A stretch of 64,000 nt of DNA. It comes from Nocardioides potassii (GTDB taxonomy: Bacteria > Actinomycetota > Actinomycetes > Propionibacteriales > Nocardioidaceae). The notes beneath the pieces were generated by a model. That model saw only the letters and a list, made by a program, of their open reading frames with translations, ran no database searches and had not been told where the DNA came from. The stretch is taken from assembly GCF_021648885.1 (NCBI RefSeq), contig NZ_JAKJHZ010000007.1:1-64000 (forward strand), read 5' to 3'. Shown piece after piece: positions 9,047 through 17,599 of the stretch; position 1 is the first letter of the stretch; each line of letters starts with the position of its first letter. The translations under genes and the position numbers were made by a program.

Positions 9047-10894
9047 TCAGCCGTCGAGGCGCGCCTTCAGGGTGTCGAGCTCGCTCCACAGCACGGCGGG
9101 GAGGTCGTCTCCGAACTTCTCGAACCACTCCTCGATCTGCGGGATCTCGGCCCTCCACTCGTCGGCGTCGACCGCGAGGGCCGCGGCGACCTGCTCCTCG
9201 GTGAGGTCGAGCCCGTCGATGTCGAGCGAGCCCGGGGCGGGCACGTGGCCGACCGGGGTCTCGACCGCGGCGGCCTGGCCGTCGAGGCGCTCGATGACCC
9301 ACTTGAGGACACGGCTGTTCTCGCCGAAGCCCGGCCACAGGAAGTCGCCGTCCTCGCCGCGGCGGAACCAGTTGACGTAGAAGATCTTCGGCAGCTTCGC
9401 GGCGTCGTTGTCCTTGCCGATGCCGACCCAGTGGCCGAAGTAGTCGCCGGCGTTGTAGCCGATGAAGGGCAGCATCGCCATCGGGTCACGGCGTACGACG
9501 CCCACGGCGCCGACGGCCGCCGCGGTGGTCTCCGAGGAGAGCGTGGCGCCCATGAAGGTGCCGTGGTTCCAGTCGCGGGCCTCGGTGACGAGGGGGATCG
9601 TCGTCTTGCGGCGACCGCCGAAGAGGATCGCGTCGATCGGCACGCCGCGCGGGTCGTCGTACTCGTCGGCGAGGATCGAGCACTGCTTGATCGGGGTGCA
9701 GTAGCGGCTGTTGGCGTGGCTGGACAGCTCGTCGCTGTCCGGCGTCCACGGCTCGCCCTTCCAGCTGGTGGCCTCGGCCGGCGTGTTCTCCAGGCCCTCC
9801 CACCACACGTTGCCGTCGGGGGTGAGGGCGACGTTGGTGAAGACCGAGTTGCCCTTGCGGATGGTCTCCATCGCGTGCGGGTTGGTGTGCTCGTTGGTGC
9901 CGGGCGCGACGCCGAAGAACCCGAACTCCGGGTTGACCGCCCACAGGCGGCCGTCCTCGCCGATGCGCATCCACGCGATGTCGTCGCCAATTGCCTCGAC
10001 GGTCCAGCCGGGGATGGTCGGCTTGAGCATCGCCAGGTTGGTCTTGCCGCAGGCGCTGGGGAAGGCCGCGGCGACGTACTTCGTGACGCCCTGCGGAGAG
10101 GTGAGCTTGAGGATGAGCATGTGCTCGGCGAGCCAGCCCTCGTCGCGCGCCATCACCGAGGCGATGCGCAGCGCGTAGCACTTCTTGCCGAGCAGCGCGT
10201 TGCCGCCGTAGCCCGAGCCGAAGCTCCAGATCATCCGCTCCTCCGGGAACTGGACGATGTACTTGGTGTCGTTGCACGGCCACGCGACGTCGGCCTGGCC
10301 GGGCTCGAGCGGCATCCCGACCGAGTGGAGGGCGGGGACCCACTGCGGGTCCTCGCCGGCGGCCTCGAGCTCCTCGATCCGGCGCAGCACGTCGGTGCCC
10401 ATCCGCGCCATGACCCGCATGGAGACGGTGACGTAGGCCGAGTCGGTGACCTCGATGCCGAACATCGGCTTCTCGGCGTCGAGGTGGCCCATCACGAACG
10501 GGATGACGTACATCGTGCGCCCCCGCATGCAGCCGGCGTAGAGCCCGCGCATGAGCTCCTTCATCTGCTCGGGGTCCATCCAGTTGTTGGTGGGCCCGGC
10601 GTCGCGCTCGGCACGCGAGCAGATGTAGGTGCGGTCCTCGACGCGTGCCACGTCGGTGGGGTCGGACGCCGCGTGGAACGAGTTCGGCATCACCTCGGGG
10701 TTGAGGCGGGTGAAGGTGCCGGTGGCCTCGAGGGAGGCGGTGAGCTCGGCCCACTCCTCGTCCGAGCCGGTGCACCAGTGGATGCGGTCGGGCTGCGTGA
10801 GCTCGGCGACCTCGGTGACCCAGGCGAGGATCCCCTCGTGGGTGGTGGGAGTGCTGTCCGAGAGCGTCGTCTGCGAATCGATCGTTGCGGTCAT
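9047..10894 (-). CDS. pckG: Phosphoenolpyruvate carboxykinase (GTP)
   Basis: A 615-residue cytosolic enzyme that converts oxaloacetate and GTP to PEP, GDP and CO2, the entry step of gluconeogenesis. Family features in order: [22 protein letters not shown], the nucleotide P loop [12 protein letters not shown] with the reactive Cys at residue 282, [21 protein letters not shown] and YCTPIKQC. The ATG at 10894 is chosen because AAGGA stands 9 bases upstream. An in-frame extension to 11113 overlaps the neighbouring gene and is not protein-like. It is monocistronic with its own terminator. Confidence 0.95.
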   Translation of the reverse strand: MTATIDSQTTLSDSTPTTHEGILAWVTEVAELTQPDRIHWCTGSDEEWAELTASLEATGTFTRLNPEVMPNSFHAASDPTDVARVEDRTYICSRAERDAGPTNNWMDPEQMKELMRGLYAGCMRGRTMYVIPFVMGHLDAEKPMFGIEVTDSAYVTVSMRVMARMGTDVLRRIEELEAAGEDPQWVPALHSVGMPLEPGQADVAWPCNDTKYIVQFPEERMIWSFGSGYGGNALLGKKCYALRIASVMARDEGWLAEHMLILKLTSPQGVTKYVAAAFPSACGKTNLAMLKPTIPGWTVEAIGDDIAWMRIGEDGRLWAVNPEFGFFGVAPGTNEHTNPHAMETIRKGNSVFTNVALTPDGNVWWEGLENTPAEATSWKGEPWTPDSDELSSHANSRYCTPIKQCSILADEYDDPRGVPIDAILFGGRRKTTIPLVTEARDWNHGTFMGATLSSETTAAAVGAVGVVRRDPMAMLPFIGYNAGDYFGHWVGIGKDNDAAKLPKIFYVNWFRRGEDGDFLWPGFGENSRVLKWVIERLDGQAAAVETPVGHVPAPGSLDIDGLDLTEEQVAAALAVDADEWRAEIPQIEEWFEKFGDDLPAVLWSELDTLKARLDG

Positions 10895-11072
10895 GGGCGT
10901 GTCCTTCAGCGTGCGGGGCTTCTGGTTCGCGCGGCCTCGTTGTCGGCGACTTGCGCGGGACGCTAGCCCTTGTGAAGGGGTGCACATATTGGATCGTGCC
11001 AAGGGTTGTGACGTGGATCTCGCTACTTCGGCGTATGCCAGTTCCGACGATTTTCGGCGGAACTGCACGGGC

Positions 11073-11297
11073 TCAGACGGGCGCTCCGGGGTCGATGCTG
11101 CGGGTCTCGGCACGGCGGTTGCGGTTGCCGAACCAGTCGCGGACGTAGACCTTCGGCAGCACCTTGGCGACGGCGAGGGTCACGTAGGCGATCGTGTTGA
11201 TGGCAACGAAGGCCGCCAGGACGGCGAACGACTGGTCGCGCAGCAGGCCCTCCGGCAGGAGGATGCCCATCGGCAGGACGGTCTCGATCGCGGCCAT
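11073..11297 (-). CDS. Small single-helix membrane protein in glycosyltransferase operon
   Basis: A 74-residue protein beginning [19 protein letters not shown], with one strong membrane helix (about residues 25-45) and a basic tail [17 protein letters not shown]. Its ATG is one base after the stop of the glycosyltransferase gene, so it is almost certainly co-translated with it. Small helper subunits of this sort occur with c-di-GMP-controlled polysaccharide synthases (PgaD is one example), but there is no sequence match that I recognise. Confidence 0.65.
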   Translation of the reverse strand: MAAIETVLPMGILLPEGLLRDQSFAVLAAFVAINTIAYVTLAVAKVLPKVYVRDWFGNRNRRAETRSIDPGAPV

Positions 11298-11298
11298 G

Positions 11299-12723
11299 TC
11301 AGACCTCCACCTTGTGCGTGCTGGGCTGGACGACGTGCTTCCACGTCGCCTGTCGGGCAAGCGTCAGGTCCCAGATGCCCTTGAGGTAGACGACGTTGAG
11401 GAACATCGCGTAGCAGAGCTCGGGGAACAACGACAGCCCGAGCAGCCGTGCCTTCGGCCCGCCCCGCCACACGGTGACGACCCGCTCGAGGGTGAAGACC
11501 GTGCCGATGCCGAGCCAGAAGGGGAACCACACCCACGTGGACGTCGCCAGCACCATCAGGAGGATGAGCAGCAGGTACGCGCCCAGGGCGATCACCCCGT
11601 AGCCGATGCCGAGCTGCTGCATCCAGTAGCGGAAGGTCTGGGTGCGCACGCCGTACGCCCCGAGGTTCTCGAGCGCACCCCGCTGCCACCTCAGTCGCTG
11701 CGCCCACAGCGCGCTCCAGGTCGGCATCACCTCGGTGACGACCGTGCACTCGCGCGGGGAGATCATCAGGGCCCCGAGGCACTTGAGCGCCAGCGTCAGC
11801 TCGTTGTCCTCGGTGAGGGCGACGGTGTCGTAGACGTCCCCCGGTACGCCCGGGAGGAGCTTGCCGCGCTCCTCGGCCACCGCCCGCAGCGCCCGCGGGC
11901 GGAAGACCGACGCGGTGCCGGTGAGCACGAACACGCGGCCGCGACGACGGCGCAGGTCGCGCTGGTAGCGGGCGTACTCGTTGCGCTGGAACTGCCCGAT
12001 CAGGCCGAACCCGTCCTCGCCGTAGAAGAGCCCGCCCACTGCCATCAGCGCGCGGTCGTCGGTGAGCCGCTGGGTCGCGCCCTCGAGGAAGCCCGGGTCG
12101 AGGCTGGTGTCGGCGTCCATGACCATCACGCAGTCGTTGTCGCCCTGGCCGGGGAGGAGCGCCGCGAGCGCCTGGTTGAGGGCACCCGCCTTCTTGTGGG
12201 TGTTGGCCACCGTCTCGAAGACGTCCACGCCGGCCTCACGGGCGAGCTCGACCGTGCGGTCCGTGCAGTTGTCGGCGACCACGATGATGCGCGCCGGTGG
12301 CATGGACTGCGAGACCAGCGAGGACAGGGTCTCGGCGATGCACCCCTCCTCGTTGTGGGCCGGGATGAGCACCGTGATCGTGACCGGTCCGGCGAACACC
12401 CCGCGCGTCTCGGCCATGACCAGCTTGGGGGCGAGCGGCATCCGGTCGCCGTCCTCGGAGCGCCGTGCGCTCGTGAGGAGCCGGCGCTCGAGCCCGGCGA
12501 CGCCCGCTGCCAGCAGGAGGGCCACCCCCATCGCGGCGAGCAGCACCTGCCGGGACGGCATCTCGGTGTCGTAGAAGACCTGCCAGACCCCGAAGAGCAC
12601 ACCCTGCTCCGGGTCGTCGCTCCCCCGGGCGCCGCCGGCGGACACGCCGACCCACAGGGCGACGGCCCCCAGCGCGGCCGTGCCGATGATCGCCAGGCCG
12701 ACTGCGCGCTGCATCCACTGCAT
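11299..12723 (-). CDS. Processive family 2 glycosyltransferase, PgaC/cellulose-synthase type
   Basis: A 474-residue membrane enzyme. Two N-terminal helices precede a GT-2 domain with VLIPAHNEEGCIAETL, VVADNCTDRT, the DAD metal site in VMVMDADTSLDPG, TEDNELTLAL and the processive signature QRLRW. Two or three C-terminal helices follow. It would polymerise a UDP-sugar, and export the chain, as poly-GlcNAc or cellulose synthases do. The ATG at 12723 is preceded by GGAAGGAGG 8 bases upstream. An alternative ATG at 12765 overlaps the upstream stop (ATGA) and adds 14 residues. The preceding GGDEF-EAL gene suggests c-di-GMP control. Confidence 0.88.
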   Translation of the reverse strand: MQWMQRAVGLAIIGTAALGAVALWVGVSAGGARGSDDPEQGVLFGVWQVFYDTEMPSRQVLLAAMGVALLLAAGVAGLERRLLTSARRSEDGDRMPLAPKLVMAETRGVFAGPVTITVLIPAHNEEGCIAETLSSLVSQSMPPARIIVVADNCTDRTVELAREAGVDVFETVANTHKKAGALNQALAALLPGQGDNDCVMVMDADTSLDPGFLEGATQRLTDDRALMAVGGLFYGEDGFGLIGQFQRNEYARYQRDLRRRRGRVFVLTGTASVFRPRALRAVAEERGKLLPGVPGDVYDTVALTEDNELTLALKCLGALMISPRECTVVTEVMPTWSALWAQRLRWQRGALENLGAYGVRTQTFRYWMQQLGIGYGVIALGAYLLLILLMVLATSTWVWFPFWLGIGTVFTLERVVTVWRGGPKARLLGLSLFPELCYAMFLNVVYLKGIWDLTLARQATWKHVVQPSTHKVEV

Positions 12724-12761
12724 CTGGTGTGCCTCCTTCCGGTGCCTGCGGGACAGGACCT

Positions 12762-15026
12762 TCATCGCGCCATCGCGGCTGGGGTGAGCATGAAGTCCTC
12801 GACGAACACGTTCATCGGCACCGGCTTGCCGATCATGAAGCCTTGCGCGTAGTCGACGCCCTCGGCGCGCACCACCTCGAAGATCTCGGGGTCGGACACG
12901 AACTCGGCCACCGTCTGCTTGCCGAGGTCGCGGGCGATGCCCACGATCGAGCGCACGATCGTGCGGTCGACGGACGAGCGGTGCACGTGGGCCACGAACT
13001 CCCCGTCGATCTTCACGTAGTCGAAGATGAGGTGCTTGAGGTAGTAGAAGGAGCCGAAACCGGCGCCGAAGTCGTCGAGCGCGAAGCGGCAGCCCAGCGC
13101 CGCCATCCGCTCGGCGAACTCGCGGGCCAGCGCGACGTCGGCGACGGCGGAGGTCTCGGTGATCTCGAGGATCAGGGCGTGCGGGTCGACGTCGAAGCGC
13201 TGGAGCGCGGCGAGGATCGTGGCCTCGACCGAGGGGTCACCCATGGAGGCGCCGGAGATGTTGACCTCGAGGCAGAAGTCCGGGACCAGCTCGCGCAGCT
13301 GGGCGAGCATCTCGATGCTGCGGTCCAGGACCCAGCTGTCGACGCGGGGCATGAGCCCCGAGCGCTCGGCGATGTAGACGAAGCGGCCGGGCGGGACGAT
13401 CTCGCCGTCCTCCCCGCGCAACCGGAGCAGGACCTCCGCGGAGTCGACGCGCCCGGTGGCGATGTCCATGATCGGCTGGAAGTGCAGGACGAACCGGTCG
13501 TTGTCCAGCGCGTCCTCGATCCGGGCCTGCCACTGCAGTCGCATCGAGGTGCGCGGGCTGCGCGAGTCACCCTCGGCCAGGAGCGCGACCCGGTTGCGGC
13601 CGGACTCCTTGGCGTCGTACATCGTCATGTCGGCGAGGGCGAGGATGTCCGCGGCGTGCTCGGTGGCGGCGGCGAAGGTGACCGCGCCGACGCTGGCGGA
13701 GACGCGGCGTCGTACGCCGTCCAGGGTGGACGCGTGGTCGCGGATCCGCTCGACCACGAGGTCGGCGACCTGCTGCGCGACCACCTGGTCGCCGTCGGTG
13801 AGCATGATGGCGAACTCGTCGCCGCCGACGCGCGCCACGACGTCGGTGCTGCGGATCGACCGGCGCAGCAGGCCGGCGATCGTGACGAGGAGCTCGTCGC
13901 CCGCGTTGTGCCCCAGCGAGTCGTTGACCTGCTTGAAGTTGTCGAGGTCGAGCAGCAGGAGCGCGCCGACCGGACCGTGCCGGCGGCAGCGGTCGAGGTG
14001 CCGCTCGAGCTCGGTCTCGAACCTGCGGCGGTTGGCCAGCCCGGTGAGCACGTCGTGGTCGGCGAGGTGGGACAGCCGGTCCAGGTAGCGGCGGCGATCG
14101 GAGATGTCGACCACGTTGACCATGACGATGTCGCCGGCCTGCGGGTCCGCCACGATGGTGCTGCTCAACGCGATCGCGACGTCGTTGCCGCCGGAGTCGC
14201 GGAGCCGGCACTCGGCGTCCATGTCGGTCCGGTCGGACATCAGCCGCTCGAGGTGGTCGGCGATGGCGTGCTCGCCCGGCGTCTCGAAGGAGCCGAGGTG
14301 GTGCCCGACCATCTCCGGGGGCTCGAGGCCCACGACGACGGCGAGCGCAGTGTTGACCCGCAGGATCGTGCCCGAGCGGTCGAGCAGCGCGACCCCGTGC
14401 GGGGCGTCGTCGAACAACCGCTCCACCCGGTCGTTGGCCAGGCGGGCACGCCGGGTCTGGCGGTCGAGGTCGTGGACGATCCGCTGGACGACGGGGCCGA
14501 GCACGAGCGCGACCACGGTCCACACGACGACACGTCGCCAGTCGCCCCATCCGTAGGCCGGCGGCCCGATCAGGACGATCGGCGCGACGAAGACCAGGAA
14601 CGTGAGACCTCCCGCGACCCAGAGCTCGCGGCGCGTGCCGGTGATGGCGAGACACAGGATCGGCAGCAGCATGCTCGCGCTCAGCCCGGACGACGACCCT
14701 CCGACAGCACCGCCCGCGGCGTGGTGCACGAGCGCGACGAAGACGAACATGAGGTAGGCCGGGGCCGCGTCCAGCCAGGTCCGCTCCGGCACCCGCAGCG
14801 AGAGCGCGAAGAGGACACCGACGCACACGAGCACCGCTGCGGCGAGGCCGGTGACCCACCACGCGCTGACGTAGGGCGGCACGAGGACGACCACCAGGCA
14901 CGTCGCGGCCACCACGGCGAAGGGCAGCGCGAGCGCGACCCCGGGCTTGCCGTCGCGGGACCACAGCGCCCCGCGCGCGAGTTGACGTTTTGTTGACACA
15001 AAGTTGATGCTATGTAGATTTTCCAC
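12762..15026 (-). CDS. Diguanylate cyclase/phosphodiesterase, membrane-PAS-GGDEF-EAL
   Basis: A 754-residue signalling protein. Five or six membrane helices fill residues about 28-190. A PAS domain (about 205-315) begins LFDDAPHGVALLDRSG. The GGDEF domain (about 320-480) has an intact VGGDEFAIML site. The EAL domain (about 500-745) reads EVLLR instead of EALLR but keeps NISGAS, the ITET Glu, DDFGAGFGSF and the VKIDGEFV Lys. Both synthesis and breakdown of c-di-GMP are therefore possible. The start is a GTG with no clear ribosome binding site, 21 bases after the second PEPCK gene. Downstream is the processive glycosyltransferase, probably its target. Confidence 0.92.
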   Translation of the reverse strand: MENLHSINFVSTKRQLARGALWSRDGKPGVALALPFAVVAATCLVVVLVPPYVSAWWVTGLAAAVLVCVGVLFALSLRVPERTWLDAAPAYLMFVFVALVHHAAGGAVGGSSSGLSASMLLPILCLAITGTRRELWVAGGLTFLVFVAPIVLIGPPAYGWGDWRRVVVWTVVALVLGPVVQRIVHDLDRQTRRARLANDRVERLFDDAPHGVALLDRSGTILRVNTALAVVVGLEPPEMVGHHLGSFETPGEHAIADHLERLMSDRTDMDAECRLRDSGGNDVAIALSSTIVADPQAGDIVMVNVVDISDRRRYLDRLSHLADHDVLTGLANRRRFETELERHLDRCRRHGPVGALLLLDLDNFKQVNDSLGHNAGDELLVTIAGLLRRSIRSTDVVARVGGDEFAIMLTDGDQVVAQQVADLVVERIRDHASTLDGVRRRVSASVGAVTFAAATEHAADILALADMTMYDAKESGRNRVALLAEGDSRSPRTSMRLQWQARIEDALDNDRFVLHFQPIMDIATGRVDSAEVLLRLRGEDGEIVPPGRFVYIAERSGLMPRVDSWVLDRSIEMLAQLRELVPDFCLEVNISGASMGDPSVEATILAALQRFDVDPHALILEITETSAVADVALAREFAERMAALGCRFALDDFGAGFGSFYYLKHLIFDYVKIDGEFVAHVHRSSVDRTIVRSIVGIARDLGKQTVAEFVSDPEIFEVVRAEGVDYAQGFMIGKPVPMNVFVEDFMLTPAAMAR
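14981..15008. repeat. Three GTTGA(C/T) words at 11-bp spacing
   Basis: GTTGAC at 14981, GTTGAC at 14992 and GTTGAT at 15003 are one helical turn apart. They lie in an AT-rich patch inside the first codons of the GGDEF-EAL gene as annotated. The phasing suggests a protein-binding site near the true start. Confidence 0.5.
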
Positions 15027-15047
15027 ACCGCGTGTGGGTTTCGCGAG

Positions 15048-16886
15048 TCACGCCTCGGCGTCGAGCTCCTCGGCGACCCGACGGTGGGCCTCCCATATCT
15101 CGTCGGGCATCCGGTCGAACTGCGAGAGGTGCTCCTCGCGGAAGTCCATCTCCTGCTGCCAGCGCTCCGTGTCGATGGACAGGATCCGCTCGAGGTCATC
15201 GGGAGCGATGTCGACGCCCTCGAGGTCGAGCTCCTCCTCGGTCGGGATGATGCCGACGGCCGTACGGCGCCCCTCGACCTCGCCGTTCTTCAGCTGCAGC
15301 AGCCAGAGCAGCGGGCGGAGGTTGTCGCGGTAGCCGGGCCAGAGGAAGTGGCCGTCCGTCGCGTCGCGCTGGAACCAGTTCACGTGCGCGAAGATCGGCT
15401 GATCGGTCGCCGCACCCACCACGTCGAGGTAGTGGCGGGCGTAGTCGCCCTCGCCGTAGGCCATGAAGGGCCGGTTGGACATGGGGTCGTAGCGCAGGAT
15501 CCCCTCCTTGCCCTCCGCGGCCGACGTCGCCTCGGCGCCGAGGGTGAGGCCGTCGTACACCCCCTCGGCGAGGTCGGTGATCGCCCGGATCAGCGGCTCG
15601 CGGTCGCGCGTGCGCCCGCCGAAGATGATCGCGTCGATCGGGACGCCTGTCGGTGCGTCGTAGTCCTGCGCGATGTTGGGGACGTTGGCGAGCGTCGTGG
15701 TGAACCGGCTGTTGGGGTGCGCCCACGGGGCGGTGTCGTCGTCCTTGCGGTCGGCGACGGGTGAGCCGGTCCAGTCGAGCCAGCCGTGGCGGTCCTTCGG
15801 CTTCTCCTTCGTGCGGCCCTCCCACCAGACCTCGCCGGTGGTCGGGTTGTAGGCGACGTTGGTGAAGATGCAGTCGGTGTGGGGGCCGACCGAGGCGAGG
15901 GCGTTGGGGTTGGTGGTCTCGTTGGTGTCCTTCGCGACGCCGAAGACGCCGTACTCCGGGTTCATCCCGTAGAGCTTCCCGGACGCCTCGTCGACCCAGA
16001 GCCACGCGATGTCGTCGCCGTAGAACGACACGTGGTAGCGCTCGCCGAGCGCATCAGGGGCGGCCATCATGGCCAGGTTGGTCTTGCCGGAGGCGCTCGG
16101 GAAGCCGCCGCAGACGTGGTAGTCCTTCCCGGTCTCCTTGTCGTGGATGCCGATGAGCATGTACTGCTCGGCGAGGAACTTCCCGCTCGCCCAGCCGTCG
16201 TAGGCCCCCTGCCGGAGGCCGTGCGCGATCTTGCCGAGCAGTGCGTTGCCGCCGTACGACGACCCGAAGTGCAAGATGGTGCGCTCGTCGGCGACGGTGA
16301 CGAAGTAGCGCTTGTCCCGATCGGTGCCTTGGCCGAGGTTCTCCAGGTCGCCGGTCACGTGGACGGCGCGGACGAAATGACCCGGGTCCTCCAGGTCGTT
16401 CACGAACTGCACGCCGACGCGCGCCATCCGGATCATGTGCAGCACGACGGTGCGGGTGTCGGTGAGCTCCACGCCGGCCGCCCACGGCGCGAGCGCGTTG
16501 CCGGCGGGCGCCATCAGGTAGGGGACGACGTACATCGTCTTTCCCTCGCTGGCGCCGCGCATCAGGTCGTGGAGCTTGGGCTTCATCTCCGAGGACGGTC
16601 GCCAGTTGTTGTAGACGCCCCGGTCCTTCTCGTCGGCGGTCGCGACGATCGTGCGCTCCTCGGAGCGGGCGGTGTCCTTGTGGTAGCTGCGGGAGTAGTA
16701 GCGGCCCTCGCCGGCCTTCTCGAGCTCGCCGGCCGCGACGGCCTCCTCGAGGAGGCGGCGGTCGTCCGAGGCGTTGACGACCTCGATCCGCTCGGCGCCG
16801 GTGAGCTCGGCGTACTCCTTCACGAACTCGCGGACCTCCGGGTTGGTGAGCCCGGCCTCGTCCATCACTGCCTCGAGATCTGCCAT
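15048..16886 (-). CDS. Second PEP carboxykinase (GTP)-like enzyme, P-loop Cys replaced by Ser
   Basis: A 612-residue homologue of PckG with the same layout: [68 protein letters not shown] and HVNWFQRD. It differs at a key position: the P loop has Ser266 where the GTP enzymes, including the copy at 9-11 kb, have the conserved reactive Cys. The YCTPIKQC segment is also replaced by SRFTTTLANVPNI. It heads the c-di-GMP/glycosyltransferase operon (21-base gap). It may be a divergent PEPCK with altered regulation or direction. GAGGAGAGG precedes the ATG. Confidence 0.88.
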   Translation of the reverse strand: MADLEAVMDEAGLTNPEVREFVKEYAELTGAERIEVVNASDDRRLLEEAVAAGELEKAGEGRYYSRSYHKDTARSEERTIVATADEKDRGVYNNWRPSSEMKPKLHDLMRGASEGKTMYVVPYLMAPAGNALAPWAAGVELTDTRTVVLHMIRMARVGVQFVNDLEDPGHFVRAVHVTGDLENLGQGTDRDKRYFVTVADERTILHFGSSYGGNALLGKIAHGLRQGAYDGWASGKFLAEQYMLIGIHDKETGKDYHVCGGFPSASGKTNLAMMAAPDALGERYHVSFYGDDIAWLWVDEASGKLYGMNPEYGVFGVAKDTNETTNPNALASVGPHTDCIFTNVAYNPTTGEVWWEGRTKEKPKDRHGWLDWTGSPVADRKDDDTAPWAHPNSRFTTTLANVPNIAQDYDAPTGVPIDAIIFGGRTRDREPLIRAITDLAEGVYDGLTLGAEATSAAEGKEGILRYDPMSNRPFMAYGEGDYARHYLDVVGAATDQPIFAHVNWFQRDATDGHFLWPGYRDNLRPLLWLLQLKNGEVEGRRTAVGIIPTEEELDLEGVDIAPDDLERILSIDTERWQQEMDFREEHLSQFDRMPDEIWEAHRRVAEELDAEA

Positions 16887-17072
16887 CGGCGCTACCTCTC
16901 CTCGTGCGACGTACGTCGTCCGACGCGGCGTCGCGTGTGCGGGTGCTGTGCACATTAGGGCACCGTCTCAGCAGGTGGGACCAGCCCTCCGGGCAGGTGC
17001 TGATTTCGCCCGGCCGGAGGCGGTCGGCTATCCTCGACCAGTCCTCGCGGGCCATGCGGCCGGCGGAGACGA

Positions 17073-17145
17073 GCGCCTGTAGCTCAACGGATAGAGCATC
17101 TGACTACGGATCAGAAGGTTTGGGGTTCGAATCCCTACAGGCGCG
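17073..17145 (+). tRNA. tRNA-Arg (anticodon ACG), likely integration site
   Basis: Acceptor GCGCCTG pairs with CAGGCGC, and the anticodon arm is TCTGA-CTACGGA-TCAGA with anticodon ACG. The T arm is TGGGG-TTCGAAT-CCCTA. CCA is not encoded. An excisionase and an integrase gene begin just downstream, so the 3' part of this tRNA is the probable attachment core. Confidence 0.95.
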
Positions 17146-17362
17146 CAGCACGCGAACGGCCCCTGACCTGCGGAAACGCGAGTCGGGGGCCGCTTCTGTC
17201 GGACGAGAGAGGCTCGGACGGGTCTCAATAGCAGTCTCACTACCGTCGGTTTGACACTGTATTCGTCTTAACGACACTCGGTTCATGAGTGTTCGCCTTA
17301 GTTCGCGGCGCTCCGCTGTCACGGCTCTGCCCGGTCGCTTCCCCAGCCGGCACAGGAAGTGC

Positions 17363-17599
17363 ATGCCCAGCTCACCGAACCCCCTGCCCACCTTCCTCAC
17401 CGTCGAGGAGGTGGCGTACGAGCTGCGCTGCACGCCTCGCCACGTCCAGAACCTCCTCGCGCGCGGCCTCCTGCCGTTGGTGAAGTTCGGACGCTCCGTC
17501 CGCATCCCCTCAGAGGCGCTCCTAGAGATCGCCGCGACAGCGACCACCGAGCTCACGCGGGAAGCAGACCCGTCCACGCGAGGCGGAGGCAAGCGATGA
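17363..17599 (+). CDS. Excisionase-type helix-turn-helix protein
   Basis: A 78-residue basic protein with the MerR/excisionase-like HTH_17 fold: TFLTVEEVAYELRCTPRHVQ followed by NLLARGLLPLVKFGRSVRIP. It ends with a 4-base overlap into the integrase gene. The ATG at 17363 has AGGAAG upstream; a longer version from 17285 adds a non-conserved basic stretch. Its role would be to bend attachment-site DNA and bias recombination towards excision of the element. Confidence 0.85.
   Translation: MPSSPNPLPTFLTVEEVAYELRCTPRHVQNLLARGLLPLVKFGRSVRIPSEALLEIAATATTELTREADPSTRGGGKR

Noticed and set aside
9245..10966. 573-codon plus-strand frame opposite pckG
   Set aside because: Antisense shadow in GC-rich DNA; composition is not protein-like and pckG on the other strand is unmistakable.
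10895..11113. N-terminal extension of PckG
   Set aside because: The extra 73 codons are basic and unconserved, overlap the neighbouring gene and lack a ribosome binding site, whereas ATG 10894 has AAGGA.
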